64,000 bases of DNA from the NCBI RefSeq assembly GCF_900289115.1, contig NZ_LT985196.1:716010-780009 (forward strand). The letters are read 5' to 3'. The position numbers and the translations under genes were made by a program. The stretch is from Janibacter massiliensis. Its GTDB lineage: Bacteria; Actinomycetota; Actinomycetes; Actinomycetales; Dermatophilaceae. The notes beneath the pieces are model-generated. The model made no database searches. It saw nothing but the letters and a program-made list of their open reading frames with translations, and was not told the DNA's origin. Below, piece after piece: positions 16,272 through 24,777 of this stretch (its first letter is position 1; every line of letters starts with the position of its first letter).

Positions 16272-17329
16272 CCGAGGACATCGAGGCCCGCCTGCGCCGC
16301 ACGCTGAACGCCCGGGCCGGCCGCGTCGAGTTCGACGCCGCGCGGTGGACCGCGACGATCACGGGCGCGGCTGCCGGTGCCGCCGCCTCGGGTGCTGCCA
16401 CGGAGACCGCAGCCGCTCTGACGGGGACCACGGCCCCCGGTCGTCACGCATCGGGCGGTGGCATCGGGGCCGCACCCGGTCCGGTCGTCGCGGCGGGCAT
16501 CGGCGCGGTCGCCCTGGCTGCCGTGGCCGTGGGCGGCGCCGTCGTCATGACCCGCGGCGGTGCGGCCCCGACCCCCACCGTCTCGCCGGCGGCGTCCGAC
16601 GGCCCGTCGGACCCGGGTCCGTCCGCCGGCCCGGGCGCCGGCGCGTCCTCGTCGGACTCGGCGTCGTCCTCGGGACCGGCGGCCTCGTCGACGTCCCGCT
16701 CGTCGTCGTCCTCGACCTCGCCCGAGGTGTCGCGGACCACCGACCCCGCGATCGTCCCGGGTCTGCCCGCCGTCCCGCCCCTGGCCGGCGGTCCCACCTC
16801 GACGACCCCGCCGGAGCAGCCCCCGGCAGCCGGCTCCTCGACGAGCACGCCCTCCACGACGAGCACGAGTTCCCCCAGGAGCACGACGTCGACGACGAGC
16901 ACGCCCACCGTGACGTCGACGACCCCGACCACCACGACGACGACGAGCACGCCCACCGTGACCTCGACGGGCCCGACCGCGACCCCCACGTCCCCGACCA
17001 CCTCGACGACGAGCGCACCCTCGCCCACCGTCGTGCTGACGGCGATCAAGGGCGCCCGACAGACCTACACCGGCAGCAGGACGGGCACGTGCAGGACCGG
17101 CGAGTCGTGCCCGGAGCTCGTCGTCGTCGCGACGGGTCTGCCGGCCGGACCGGCCGAGATCCACGTCTCCGTGCGGATCGAGGGGCGCACCGTCAACGGC
17201 AAGGTCACCATCACCTCGACGGGACCGGAGACCGCGGAGCACCCCACGGGGATCCTCGTCTCCGAGCGCGCCGAGTCGCTCACGGTCTCCGTCCCCGGAC
17301 ACGGCACCTCGGGCGTCCTTCCCTGGTAG
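16268..17329 (+). CDS. Ser/Thr-rich single-pass membrane protein, probable sigma-factor partner
   Basis: The 353-residue protein overlaps the sigma gene by 4 nt. It has a short cytoplasmic N-terminus (EDIEARLRRTLNARAGRVEFDAARW), one membrane span near residues 75-98, a long mucin-like stretch rich in Ser, Thr and Pro (about 100-255), and a small C-terminal domain with a cysteine pair (GTCRTGESC) facing outward. The coupling suggests a membrane anti-sigma or sensor role. No ZAS zinc motif (HxxxCxxC) is visible, so the mechanism is unknown. The low-complexity linker would reach into the cell wall. Confidence 0.7.
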   Translation: MTEDIEARLRRTLNARAGRVEFDAARWTATITGAAAGAAASGAATETAAALTGTTAPGRHASGGGIGAAPGPVVAAGIGAVALAAVAVGGAVVMTRGGAAPTPTVSPAASDGPSDPGPSAGPGAGASSSDSASSSGPAASSTSRSSSSSTSPEVSRTTDPAIVPGLPAVPPLAGGPTSTTPPEQPPAAGSSTSTPSTTSTSSPRSTTSTTSTPTVTSTTPTTTTTTSTPTVTSTGPTATPTSPTTSTTSAPSPTVVLTAIKGARQTYTGSRTGTCRTGESCPELVVVATGLPAGPAEIHVSVRIEGRTVNGKVTITSTGPETAEHPTGILVSERAESLTVSVPGHGTSGVLPW

Positions 17330-17429
17330 GCCTCCCGGGCGACGTACGGGGACGTCCCAGCGGCCGCGGGCATACTGGGGCGCTGGGCCGTGCCCCGCGG
17401 TCCGTGATCGACCCCTGGAAGTGACGCTG

Positions 17430-19820
17430 ATGACCGACCGCCGACCTGCGCAGCCCGTGGCCCGCAGTCGCGCCGAGCTGCGCGCCATGCGCGAGCGCGC
17501 GCGCCGTTCCCGCACGAGCGGCCGTCGGGGCCGCTGGGCCCGGCGGGCCCTGCTCGGCGTCTTCGCCCTCGTCCTCGTTACGATCGGCGGCGTCGCCGTC
17601 GCGTACACGCTGACGGACATCCCCGCGCCGAACGACGCGGCCCTCTCGCAGACCTCGGTCCTCTACTACAGCGACGGCAAGACCGAGCTCGACCGCATCT
17701 CGACGGTCAACCGCGAGTCCGTGCCCCTGTCGAAGGTGCCGAAGAAGGTCCAGCAGTCCTTCCTCGCCGCGGAGGACCGCGACTTCTACGAGAACGACGG
17801 GGTCTCGCCCAAGGGCATCGGCCGGGCGGTCTGGGTCGGCCTGCAGGGCGGGGAGCAGCAGGGCGGGTCGACGATCACCCAGCAGTACGTGAAGAACTAC
17901 TTCCTCTCGCAGGACCGGACCCTCTCCCGGAAGGCCCGAGAGATCCTCATCTCGATCAAGATCGACGACGAGATGTCGAAGGATCAGATCCTCGAGGACT
18001 ACCTCAACACGATCTACTTCGGCCGCGGCGCCGACGGGATCCAGACGGCCTCGCAGGCGTACTTCGGCAAGGACGTCTCGAAGCTCACGCCGGCCGAGGG
18101 GGCGCTCCTGGCCTCCGTCATCCGGGCGCCGTCCCTCTACGACCCCAGCCTCGGCCCGACGCAGCGCAAGAACGCCACGGAGCGCGTCGACTACGTCCTC
18201 GACGGCATGGTCGAGAAGGGCTGGATGACCGAGGCCGAGCGGGACCGGACGAGATTCCCCGCGGTGAAGCAGCCCAAGGTCAAGCGCGGCCGGTCCGACG
18301 ACCTCGGGTTCATCACCCAGGCGGTCCGGTCGGAGCTGTCGACGACGCTCAAGCTGTCGGACAAGGAGATCGACCGCGGCGGCCTGAAGATCGTCACGAC
18401 GATCGACAAGCCCGCCCAGGACGCGGCGCGGCAGGCGATCAAGGGCGAGATGCCCGCCGGCGCGAAGGACCTGCACGTGGGGCTCGTGGCGATCCAGCCC
18501 GGCGACGGTGCGGTCCGCGCGATGTACGGCGGGCCGAAGTTCGGCTCCGGCAAGGGCGCCCGCTTCGCGAGCACGACGACGCACGACACGATGCAGGCGG
18601 GCTCGACGTTCAAGGTGTTCACGCTCCTGGGCGCGCTGGACGAGCGCAAGCCGCTGTGGACGAGCTATCCGGGCTACAGCCCGGCCTACCTGCCCCAGTT
18701 CAAGAGCAAGGCCAACCCGACCGGAGCGGTGACGAACTTCGGTGGGCACCAGTACGGGCAGCTCAACCTCACCGAGGCGACCGCGCAGTCGTGCAACACG
18801 TGCTACGCGCGCCTCAACCTCGACGTCGGGCCGAAGAAGACCGCACAGATGGCCAAGGAGTCCGGCGTGCGCGGGTGGAACGGGACGAAGGAGGCCCCGC
18901 TGAGCACGGTCGGGACGAACACCTTCGGCACGGACTCGGTCAAGGTCATCGACATGGCGAACGCCTACGCGACGATCGGGGCCGAGGGGCGCCGCTCGGA
19001 CCCGTACTTCATCGCCTCGGTCGACGGCGGCGAGAGCTTCGACTACCACTACGAGGCCAAGCCGAACGTCCGCCGCGCCTACGACGACGCCGTCGCCCGC
19101 GACGCGATCCAGGCGATGAACGCGGTGACGACGCGGGGCACGGCGGCGAAGATCGCGGTCTCGGGGCTCGACCGGCCCGTCGCCGGCAAGACCGGGACGA
19201 CCTCGGACAACTACGCGGCGTGGTTCGCCGGGTTCACCCCGAACCAGCTCGCGACCGCCGTCGGGATCTATCGCGGCAACGGCCAGATGGTCGACGCGAA
19301 GGGTCGCCCGATCCTGAAGAACCAGATGAACAACATTCCCGGCGTCGGGGAGGTGACGGGTGGCTCGGTCCCGGTCGACATCTGGACGGCGTTCATGACG
19401 AAGGCCCTCGAGGGCCGCGACGTCGCGCAGCTGCCCGAGCCGGGCAACATCCAGCCCGTCCAGGAGTCCACGTCGGTCGCGCCGACCAGCCAGGCCCCGG
19501 CCCCTGCACCCGCACCGGCGCCGACCCAGGCCCCGGCGCCCGCGCCGACGCAGGCCCCGGCGCCCGCGCCGACGACGGAGGCTCCGCAGCCGACGTCGAC
19601 CTCGACGTCCACGTCGTCCTCGAGCACGACGCCCCCGAGCCCGACGTCGACGACCCAGCCGACGAACCCCGCCGGGAAGCCGAAGGGCAAGCCGAGCCCG
19701 ACGTCGTCGACGAACGCACCGACGACCTCGACCACGGCGACGCCGCAGGTCGGGGCGAGGCAACCCGAGGCCGCGTCGCTCGCCCGGGGCCTGCTCGGCG
19801 TCCTGCGCTGGGCCGCCTGA
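17430..19820 (+). CDS. ponA: Bifunctional class A penicillin-binding protein
   Basis: The 796-residue enzyme builds and cross-links peptidoglycan. A basic cytoplasmic tail and one membrane anchor (about 45-65) precede a GT51 transglycosylase domain with the catalytic glutamate in AAEDRDFY (Glu115) and the GGSTITQQYVKN motif. The transpeptidase domain follows: Ser392-T-F-K395 (nucleophile SxxK), Ser454-C-N456 (SxN) and Lys587-T-G-T. The C-terminal 120 or so residues are a Pro/Ala/Thr/Ser-rich tail with APAPAPTQ repeats. ATG 17430 is chosen because GGAAGTG lies 6 nt upstream; GTG 17421 is an alternative. The position between ino1 and rpsF matches mycobacterial ponA1. Confidence 0.93.
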   Translation: MTDRRPAQPVARSRAELRAMRERARRSRTSGRRGRWARRALLGVFALVLVTIGGVAVAYTLTDIPAPNDAALSQTSVLYYSDGKTELDRISTVNRESVPLSKVPKKVQQSFLAAEDRDFYENDGVSPKGIGRAVWVGLQGGEQQGGSTITQQYVKNYFLSQDRTLSRKAREILISIKIDDEMSKDQILEDYLNTIYFGRGADGIQTASQAYFGKDVSKLTPAEGALLASVIRAPSLYDPSLGPTQRKNATERVDYVLDGMVEKGWMTEAERDRTRFPAVKQPKVKRGRSDDLGFITQAVRSELSTTLKLSDKEIDRGGLKIVTTIDKPAQDAARQAIKGEMPAGAKDLHVGLVAIQPGDGAVRAMYGGPKFGSGKGARFASTTTHDTMQAGSTFKVFTLLGALDERKPLWTSYPGYSPAYLPQFKSKANPTGAVTNFGGHQYGQLNLTEATAQSCNTCYARLNLDVGPKKTAQMAKESGVRGWNGTKEAPLSTVGTNTFGTDSVKVIDMANAYATIGAEGRRSDPYFIASVDGGESFDYHYEAKPNVRRAYDDAVARDAIQAMNAVTTRGTAAKIAVSGLDRPVAGKTGTTSDNYAAWFAGFTPNQLATAVGIYRGNGQMVDAKGRPILKNQMNNIPGVGEVTGGSVPVDIWTAFMTKALEGRDVAQLPEPGNIQPVQESTSVAPTSQAPAPAPAPAPTQAPAPAPTQAPAPAPTTEAPQPTSTSTSTSSSSTTPPSPTSTTQPTNPAGKPKGKPSPTSSTNAPTTSTTATPQVGARQPEAASLARGLLGVLRWAA

Positions 19821-19821
19821 G

Positions 19822-21243
19822 GTGGAGGCCCCGCCCGACCCCCGGGACGTCGCGCCGCCCTCGGCGACCGGCTTCCTCGGCGGGCCGCTCGGGCGGTACG
19901 CGGCGCCGGGGGAGCGGTCGTGGCGACGGCTGGCCCCGGTCGTCGTCGCCAGTGCGGTCCTGCCGTTCGTCGGCGCGTGGCTGCGGCAGGGGCACTGCGT
20001 GCAGCAGGGGTGGAGCGGGGACGACCAGTTCTGGCGGCAGTGCTTCTCCGACCTGCCGGCGCAGTACCAGATCGCCGGGCTCTCTCGCGGCCTGCCGGGG
20101 TGGGCCGGTGCGGACCTCCAGCCGGAGGGCACCCCGCCTCTCGTCGGTCTCCTCATGGCGGCGATCGGGGGGATCGTCCCGGCGGGTGACCCCGTGACGA
20201 GCAGCCGCTGGTACCTCGCGGTGTGGGCGGTCGTCCTCGTGGCGTGCGCGATGGTCACCGTGTGGTGCGTCGCCGCGATCTACCCCCGCCACCTCGACCT
20301 CGCGAGCCGGCTCGCCCTCAGCCCCGTCGTCATCACCGCGGGCCTGCTCACGGGCGACGGCGTGCTCGTCATGCTCGTCGCCCTGGCGATGTACGCGTGG
20401 GTGCGGGGCTGGTGGATCGGTGCCGGGGTGCTCCTGGGGTTGGGCTGCCTGGGTCGGCCGTGGGTCGTCGCGGTCGTGGTGGCGCTGCTCCTGTGGGGCT
20501 GGCGCCGGCGACGGCTGAGCGGGGCGGTCGCGACCGCCGGGGTCGCGGTGGCGACCGCGGGACTGCTCGCGGCGCTCGTCTCGCTCGTCAACGGCAACGC
20601 CGTGGGCCGGCCGCTGCGAGAGTGGTGGAGCGCCCAGCCGTCGTACGGCTCGCTGTGGTTCCTCCCGCAGGGCGTCAAGCCCGAGTGGGCCCTCGGCGCC
20701 CCGGCCACGCAGGTGATCCTCGTCCTGGTGTGGGTGCTCGCCCTCGGGCTGGGCGTCCTCCTCGTGCGGACGGCGTGGCACACCCCCACCTGGCCGCAGA
20801 CCGCGCTCGTCGTCGCGGGCACCGTCACCGTCCTCGCGCCGGTCTACCCGGTCCAGGCGAGCCTGTGGGTGCTGCTCCTCGCCGCGCTGTCGGGTGTGCG
20901 CTGGCGTGACCTGCTCGTGTGGGCCGCGGTCGAGATCGGGCACGCGAGCCTGCTGTGGCTGTACATCGCCGCTCCGTCCAACCCGGAGAAGGGGCTGCCG
21001 GTCCAGTGGTACGCCCTGGCCGTCGTCCTCCGGATCGTCACGAACCTCTGGATCGTCACCCAGCCGCTGTCCCTCGCGGGGACCCCGCAGCCCGGGGACG
21101 AGCGGCGGGCCGAGGGGGCTGTGGACGAGCGGGAGAGGCTGTCCGCGCACTCGGCTACCATGGAGGTTCCCGCGTCCACCCCGGCACTCGCCGGCGCCGG
21201 TCGCGGGACGCAGCACAACCCTCCTGTCACGGAAGGACCGTGA
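19822..21243 (+). CDS. Polytopic membrane protein, GT87-like glycosyltransferase family
   Basis: A 473-residue protein with about ten hydrophobic spans. An extracytoplasmic loop after the first span contains [11 protein letters not shown], placed like the catalytic acidic loop of C-type (polyprenyl-phosphate-dependent) glycosyltransferases. It corresponds by position and layout to the transmembrane protein between ponA1 and rpsF in mycobacteria, so an envelope glycan role is plausible. It starts at a GTG one base after the ponA stop. The last 50 or so residues are polar and overlap the promoter and leader of rpsF, so this coding tail is under dual constraint. Confidence 0.78.
   Translation: MEAPPDPRDVAPPSATGFLGGPLGRYAAPGERSWRRLAPVVVASAVLPFVGAWLRQGHCVQQGWSGDDQFWRQCFSDLPAQYQIAGLSRGLPGWAGADLQPEGTPPLVGLLMAAIGGIVPAGDPVTSSRWYLAVWAVVLVACAMVTVWCVAAIYPRHLDLASRLALSPVVITAGLLTGDGVLVMLVALAMYAWVRGWWIGAGVLLGLGCLGRPWVVAVVVALLLWGWRRRRLSGAVATAGVAVATAGLLAALVSLVNGNAVGRPLREWWSAQPSYGSLWFLPQGVKPEWALGAPATQVILVLVWVLALGLGVLLVRTAWHTPTWPQTALVVAGTVTVLAPVYPVQASLWVLLLAALSGVRWRDLLVWAAVEIGHASLLWLYIAAPSNPEKGLPVQWYALAVVLRIVTNLWIVTQPLSLAGTPQPGDERRAEGAVDERERLSAHSATMEVPASTPALAGAGRGTQHNPPVTEGP
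21156..21161 (+). promoter_or_regulatory. Putative -10 box of the rpsF operon inside the upstream gene
   Basis: TACCAT fits the actinobacterial TANNNT -10 pattern and lies about 115 nt before rpsF, within the 3' end of the membrane protein gene. No clear -35 box was found. Confidence 0.4.
21172..21211 (+). promoter_or_regulatory. rpsF leader hairpin, possible S6:S18 autoregulatory site
   Basis: GCGTCC (21172-21177) can pair with GGACGC (21206-21211), or the overlapping CCCGCG (21169-21174) with CGCGGG (21202-21207), enclosing CCGG-rich sequence. In other bacteria the S6:S18 complex binds a hairpin with an exposed CCG in the rpsF leader. The assignment here rests on position and a CCG in the loop only. 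Confidence 0.35.
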
Positions 21244-21274
21244 CCGCCAAGACCGAAGGAGGCGGGTTATCAGC

Positions 21275-21562
21275 ATGCGCACGTACGAGCTCATGGTCAT
21301 CTTCGACCCCGAGATCGACGACCGGAACACCGGGCCGGTGCTCGAGAAGTTCCTCACCGTCGTGACGAAGGACGGCGGCACCGTCGACAACGTCGACCTC
21401 TGGGGCCGTCGTCGTCTCGCCTACGAGATCGACAAGAAGCCCGAGGGCGTCTACGCCGTCGCGACCATCACCTGCGAGCCGGCGACGAGCAAGGAGCTCG
21501 ACCGTCAGCTCAACCTCAACGAGCAGGTCCTGCGGACCAAGCTCCTCCGAGCCGACGCCTGA
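21275..21562 (+). CDS. rpsF: 30S ribosomal protein S6
   Basis: A 95-residue ribosomal protein of the small-subunit platform that pairs with S18. The typical start [15 protein letters not shown] and the central [20 protein letters not shown] are present, and the length is normal. A strong GAAGGAGG site lies upstream. It is the first gene of the conserved rpsF-ssb-rpsR-rplI operon. Confidence 0.98.
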   Translation: MRTYELMVIFDPEIDDRNTGPVLEKFLTVVTKDGGTVDNVDLWGRRRLAYEIDKKPEGVYAVATITCEPATSKELDRQLNLNEQVLRTKLLRADA

Positions 21563-21573
21563 GACGAGGACCC

Positions 21574-22170
21574 ATGGCTGGCGAGACCCCCATCACCGTT
21601 GTCGGCAACCTCACCGGTGACCCGGAGCTGCGCTTCACGCCGACCGGGGCTGCCGTCGCGAACTTCACCGTCGCGAGCACCCCGCGGACCTTCGACCGCA
21701 GCACCAACGAGTTCAAGGACGGCGAGACGCTGTTCATGCGCTGCTCGGTGTGGCGGGAGGCGGCCGAGAACGTCGCCGAGTCGCTCCAGCGCGGAGCCCG
21801 GGTGATCGTCACCGGTCGCCTCGTCTCCCGCTCGTGGGACGACAAGGAGACGGGCCAGAAGCGCACCGTCATGGAGATGCAGGTCGACGAGGTCGGTCCC
21901 TCGCTCCGCTACGCCACCGCGAAGGTCAACAAGACCCAGCGGGGCGGCGGTCAGGGCGGTGGCTTCGGCGGTCCGCAGGGCGGTGGCTCCGGTGGTTTCG
22001 GCGGCCAGCAGGGCGGCAGCCAGGCCGACCCGTGGGCGACCGGCGGTCAGCCCGGCGGCGGCTCCGGTGGTTTCGGCGGCCAGGGCGGCCAGGGCGGCCA
22101 GGGCGGCGGCCAGCAGGGTGGCGGCGGCTGGGGCGGCGGAGCGCCGTCCTACGACGAGCCCCCCTTCTGA
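21574..22170 (+). CDS. ssb: Single-stranded DNA-binding protein
   Basis: A 198-residue SSB that protects single-stranded DNA in replication and repair. The N-terminal OB fold (about 1-110) holds [19 protein letters not shown] and [12 protein letters not shown] long Gly/Gln-rich disordered linker of repeated GGxGG units (about 118-190) follows. The acidic tip ends in DEPPF, the conserved docking peptide for partner proteins. It lies 11 nt after rpsF. Confidence 0.98.
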   Translation: MAGETPITVVGNLTGDPELRFTPTGAAVANFTVASTPRTFDRSTNEFKDGETLFMRCSVWREAAENVAESLQRGARVIVTGRLVSRSWDDKETGQKRTVMEMQVDEVGPSLRYATAKVNKTQRGGGQGGGFGGPQGGGSGGFGGQQGGSQADPWATGGQPGGGSGGFGGQGGQGGQGGGQQGGGGWGGGAPSYDEPPF

Positions 22171-22329
22171 TCGAGCACCGCTGATCCAGCTGCGCTGATC
22201 GACCTCGCTCGCACCTCGTCGGGCCCGTCCCGACCTCTCGCCGCGGCCCCTCCCGGGCGCCCGGCACTCCACGTTCAACCCCATCCCGAGGACCAACCTC
22301 GGGCTCTCGTCCGATAGGAGAGCACCACG

Positions 22330-22566
22330 ATGGCCAAGCCCGTCGTTCGCAAGCCGAAGAAGAAGGCCAACCCCCTCAAGGCCGCGAAGATCGAGAAGAT
22401 CGACTACAAGGACACCGCGCTGCTGCGCAAGTTCATCTCCGACCGCGGCAAGATCCGCGCGCGTCGGGTCACCGGCGTCTCCGTCCAGGAGCAGCGCCTC
22501 ATCGCGACGGCCGTGAAGAACGCCCGCGAGATGGCCCTGCTGCCGTACTCGAGCAGCTCGCGCTGA
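22330..22566 (+). CDS. rpsR: 30S ribosomal protein S18
   Basis: A 78-residue basic protein with the family core ([19 protein letters not shown] and [16 protein letters not shown]). An AGGAG site lies 8 nt before the ATG. The 159-nt gap after ssb is unusually long for this operon and holds no gene. S18 binds S6 on the platform of the small subunit. No zinc-binding cysteines are present, so this is the Cys-minus form. Confidence 0.98.
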   Translation: MAKPVVRKPKKKANPLKAAKIEKIDYKDTALLRKFISDRGKIRARRVTGVSVQEQRLIATAVKNAREMALLPYSSSSR

Positions 22567-22596
22567 CCTCGACCGACCTGACATCAAGGAGCTGAC

Positions 22597-23043
22597 ATGA
22601 AGGTCATCCTCACGCACGAGGTGAGCAACCTCGGCGCCCCCGGTGACGTCGTCGACGTCAAGGACGGCTACGCCCGCAACTTCCTCCTCCGCCGCGGTCT
22701 CGCAACGGCGTGGACGAAGGGCGGCCAGAAGCAGGTCGACGCGATCGCGGCCGGTCGCAAGGCCCGCGCCGTGAAGTCGCTCGAGGAGGCCCAGAGCATC
22801 AAGGGCAACCTCGAGTCGCTGGCGTTCAAGGTCCCGGCGCACGCCTCGGCCGAGGGTCGCCTGTTCGGCGCCGTCTCGACCAAGGACGTCGCCGACGCGG
22901 TGGCTGCCGCCGGTGGTCCGCAGCTGGACCGCCGCACGATCGAGATCCCGCAGCCGGTCAAGCAGCTCGGCCCGGGCAGCGCCACCGTCCGCCTCCACCC
23001 CGAGGTCCAGGCGTCGCTGAGCTTCACGGTCGTCCCCGGCTGA
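22597..23043 (+). CDS. rplI: 50S ribosomal protein L9
   Basis: A 148-residue large-subunit protein. The N-terminal domain starts [31 protein letters not shown], seen in key residues [19 protein letters not shown], and is followed by the connecting helix and the C-terminal domain ([17 protein letters not shown]). Length and order match the family. It is the last gene of the operon, with palindromes and a terminator downstream. Confidence 0.98.
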   Translation: MKVILTHEVSNLGAPGDVVDVKDGYARNFLLRRGLATAWTKGGQKQVDAIAAGRKARAVKSLEEAQSIKGNLESLAFKVPAHASAEGRLFGAVSTKDVADAVAAAGGPQLDRRTIEIPQPVKQLGPGSATVRLHPEVQASLSFTVVPG

Positions 23044-23066
23044 CCCACCTCGCCTCACCCCTCTTC

Positions 23067-23116
23067 GCAATTGCGCGCGCAATTGCCATCTGCGCGCCGA
23101 ATATCGCGCGCAGATG
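23067..23116. repeat. Two adjacent palindromes downstream of rplI
   Basis: GCAATTGCGCGCGCAATTGC (23067-23086) is a perfect 20-bp palindrome. It is followed immediately by CATCTGCGCG (23087-23096) and CGCGCAGATG (23107-23116) around a 10-nt loop. A third near-palindrome centred on ACGCGCGT follows at about 23121-23137. AATTG-rich sequence is unusual in this genome. The elements could form mRNA-end structures or bind a protein. Confidence 0.65.
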
Positions 23117-23153
23117 CACCAGATGACGCGCGTCTGCTGCGAGGCGACGTCAG

Positions 23154-23191
23154 GGCCCCGTCACCGAACCGTCATGGCCGGTGACGGGGCC
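23154..23191 (+). terminator. Strong terminator of the rpsF-rplI operon
   Basis: Perfect 12-bp arms, GGCCCCGTCACC and GGTGACGGGGCC, enclose a 14-nt loop, with a T pair after the stem. It separates the ribosomal operon from the following transferase gene. Confidence 0.85.
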
Positions 23192-23217
23192 TTCGCGTGC
23201 TGCGGAAGAATCGACGG

Positions 23218-24768
23218 ATGACCCGGATCGCCGTCGCCGCCCCCAACCGCCATGCCGTCGATGCCGCGGCGCGGGCGTGCGCCGCCGGGGGCAACGCCGT
23301 CGATTCCGCGCTCGCGGCGATGACCACGGCGGTCGCGACCGAGCCGGGGATGGTCACGCCGCTCGGCGGTGCCTTCGTGTCGGTGTGGCCTGCCGGCGGA
23401 TACCCGATCGTCATCGACGGGAACGTCGAGATGCCGGGGCGAGGACGGCCGTCGGAGGCGTTCGGCGGGGGCCTGCGCCCGCTGCACATCGAGTACGGCG
23501 GCGGGGTCGAGCTCTTCGTCGGGCACGGGTCGGTGGCGACCCCGGGCTCGTTCGCCGCGTTCCAGGAGGCGCACGACCGGTTTGGGGGGATCGGCTGGGC
23601 GGAGGTGCTCGCGCCGGCGATCGACGTCCTGCGGTCGGGGTTCGTCGTCGGGCAGGCGTCGGAGACGTACCTCTGCTTCGTCGGTGGGCCGATCTTCGGG
23701 TGGGACGCGGAGACCAGGAGGAGCCACCACCGCGCCGACGGGGCGCCGCTGCGGCGCGGTGACGTCGTGCGGCTCCCCGATCTGGCGGCGTCCTACGAGG
23801 TCATCGCCCAGGAGGGGGCGGCCGCGCTGTACACCGGGTCGCTCGCGAGGGCGATCGTGGCCGACATGGATGCCCGCGGCGGTCTGCTGTCCGCGGAGGA
23901 TCTCGCGGCGTACCGGCCGGTGGTGCGGGAGCCGTACCGCGTCACCCTCGGCGACTGGCACGTCGCGACGAACCCGCCGCCGAGCGTCGGCGGGGTGATG
24001 CTCGCGCTCATGCTCGGTGATCTCGCGACGCGGGCCGGGCAGGGCTACGACGACGTCATCGACGTCCAGCACCGCGTGCTGTCGTACCGGGCGCAGGTGC
24101 ACGACCACAGCCGCGACCTCGAGGCGGACGGGCGGCTCGTGCTGCAGACCGCGGCACGAGCCGGGCTCGAGGGGCTGCGGGAGGTGGCGACCGGCGCGGA
24201 CCAGCCGTCGACGTCGGCGAGCACGGTGCACGTGTCGGTCGTCGACGCCGAGGGCAACGCGTGCGCGATCACCGCGTCGGCCGGGTACGGCTCGGGCGTG
24301 ACGACGCCTGGGACCGGGCTGGTGCACAACAACGCACTGGGGGAGATCGAGCTCAACCGCCTGGGCATCCACGCGCTGCCCCCGGGGACTCGGCTGGCGT
24401 CGAACATGGCGCCGAGCGTCGCGCGGACCGCGGACGGGCGGGTGCTGTCGATCGGGTCGCCGGGCGCGGACCGGATCACGACCGCGCTCATGCAGGTCAT
24501 CAACCAGGGGTGCCTGCACGGGCTGGACCTGCAGTCGGCGATCGACCGGCCGCGGGTGCACGTGTCGATCGTCGACGGCCAGGGGGTCGTCGAGTTCGAG
24601 GAGGACCCGGAGGTCATCGCGGCGGTGCAGCGCTCGCCCCTGCCGTCGCGCGGGCACGGGGAGCGGTCGATGTTCTTCGGTGGGGTGGGTGCGGCGTACC
24701 GGCGCGAGGACGGCGTGCTCGAGGCCGCCGGCGATCCGAGGCGCGAGGCAGCGACCGGCGTGTTCTGA
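23218..24768 (+). CDS. Gamma-glutamyltransferase family protein
   Basis: A 516-residue Ntn-hydrolase that cleaves or transfers gamma-glutamyl groups from glutathione-like substrates. The N-terminal part has the family pattern (ARACAAGGNAVDSALAAM, then PLGGAF). The autocleavage site with the catalytic threonine is ASTVHVSVVDAEGN, Thr336 by alignment to the TTHxSVxD motif. Substrate-loop residues follow (NMAPSVARTADGR, GSPGADRI). No signal peptide is seen, unlike secreted GGTs, so it may be cytoplasmic or belong to a divergent subfamily. The start is set at 23218 because earlier in-frame codons run into the terminator. It is convergent with the helicase gene, 9 nt away. Confidence 0.87.
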   Translation: MTRIAVAAPNRHAVDAAARACAAGGNAVDSALAAMTTAVATEPGMVTPLGGAFVSVWPAGGYPIVIDGNVEMPGRGRPSEAFGGGLRPLHIEYGGGVELFVGHGSVATPGSFAAFQEAHDRFGGIGWAEVLAPAIDVLRSGFVVGQASETYLCFVGGPIFGWDAETRRSHHRADGAPLRRGDVVRLPDLAASYEVIAQEGAAALYTGSLARAIVADMDARGGLLSAEDLAAYRPVVREPYRVTLGDWHVATNPPPSVGGVMLALMLGDLATRAGQGYDDVIDVQHRVLSYRAQVHDHSRDLEADGRLVLQTAARAGLEGLREVATGADQPSTSASTVHVSVVDAEGNACAITASAGYGSGVTTPGTGLVHNNALGEIELNRLGIHALPPGTRLASNMAPSVARTADGRVLSIGSPGADRITTALMQVINQGCLHGLDLQSAIDRPRVHVSIVDGQGVVEFEEDPEVIAAVQRSPLPSRGHGERSMFFGGVGAAYRREDGVLEAAGDPRREAATGVF

Positions 24769-24777
24769 CGGGCGGGG

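Noticed and set aside
16580-17030. Repetitive ACGACGAGCACG tract as a simple repeat element
   Set aside because: It is the coding sequence of the Ser/Thr-rich linker in the sigma-partner protein.
19480-19720. Repeated GCCCCGGCGCCCGCGCCGAC units as a DNA repeat or CRISPR-like array
   Set aside because: They are codons of the Pro/Ala/Thr-rich tail of the PBP, in frame and without spacers.
17280-20258. A 992-codon minus-strand open frame opposite ponA
   Set aside because: It is compositional shadow; the plus strand encodes a complete PBP with all catalytic motifs.
21940-22140. GGCGGCCAG repeats as a mobile or regulatory repeat
   Set aside because: They encode the Gly/Gln linker of SSB, a normal feature of actinobacterial SSB proteins.
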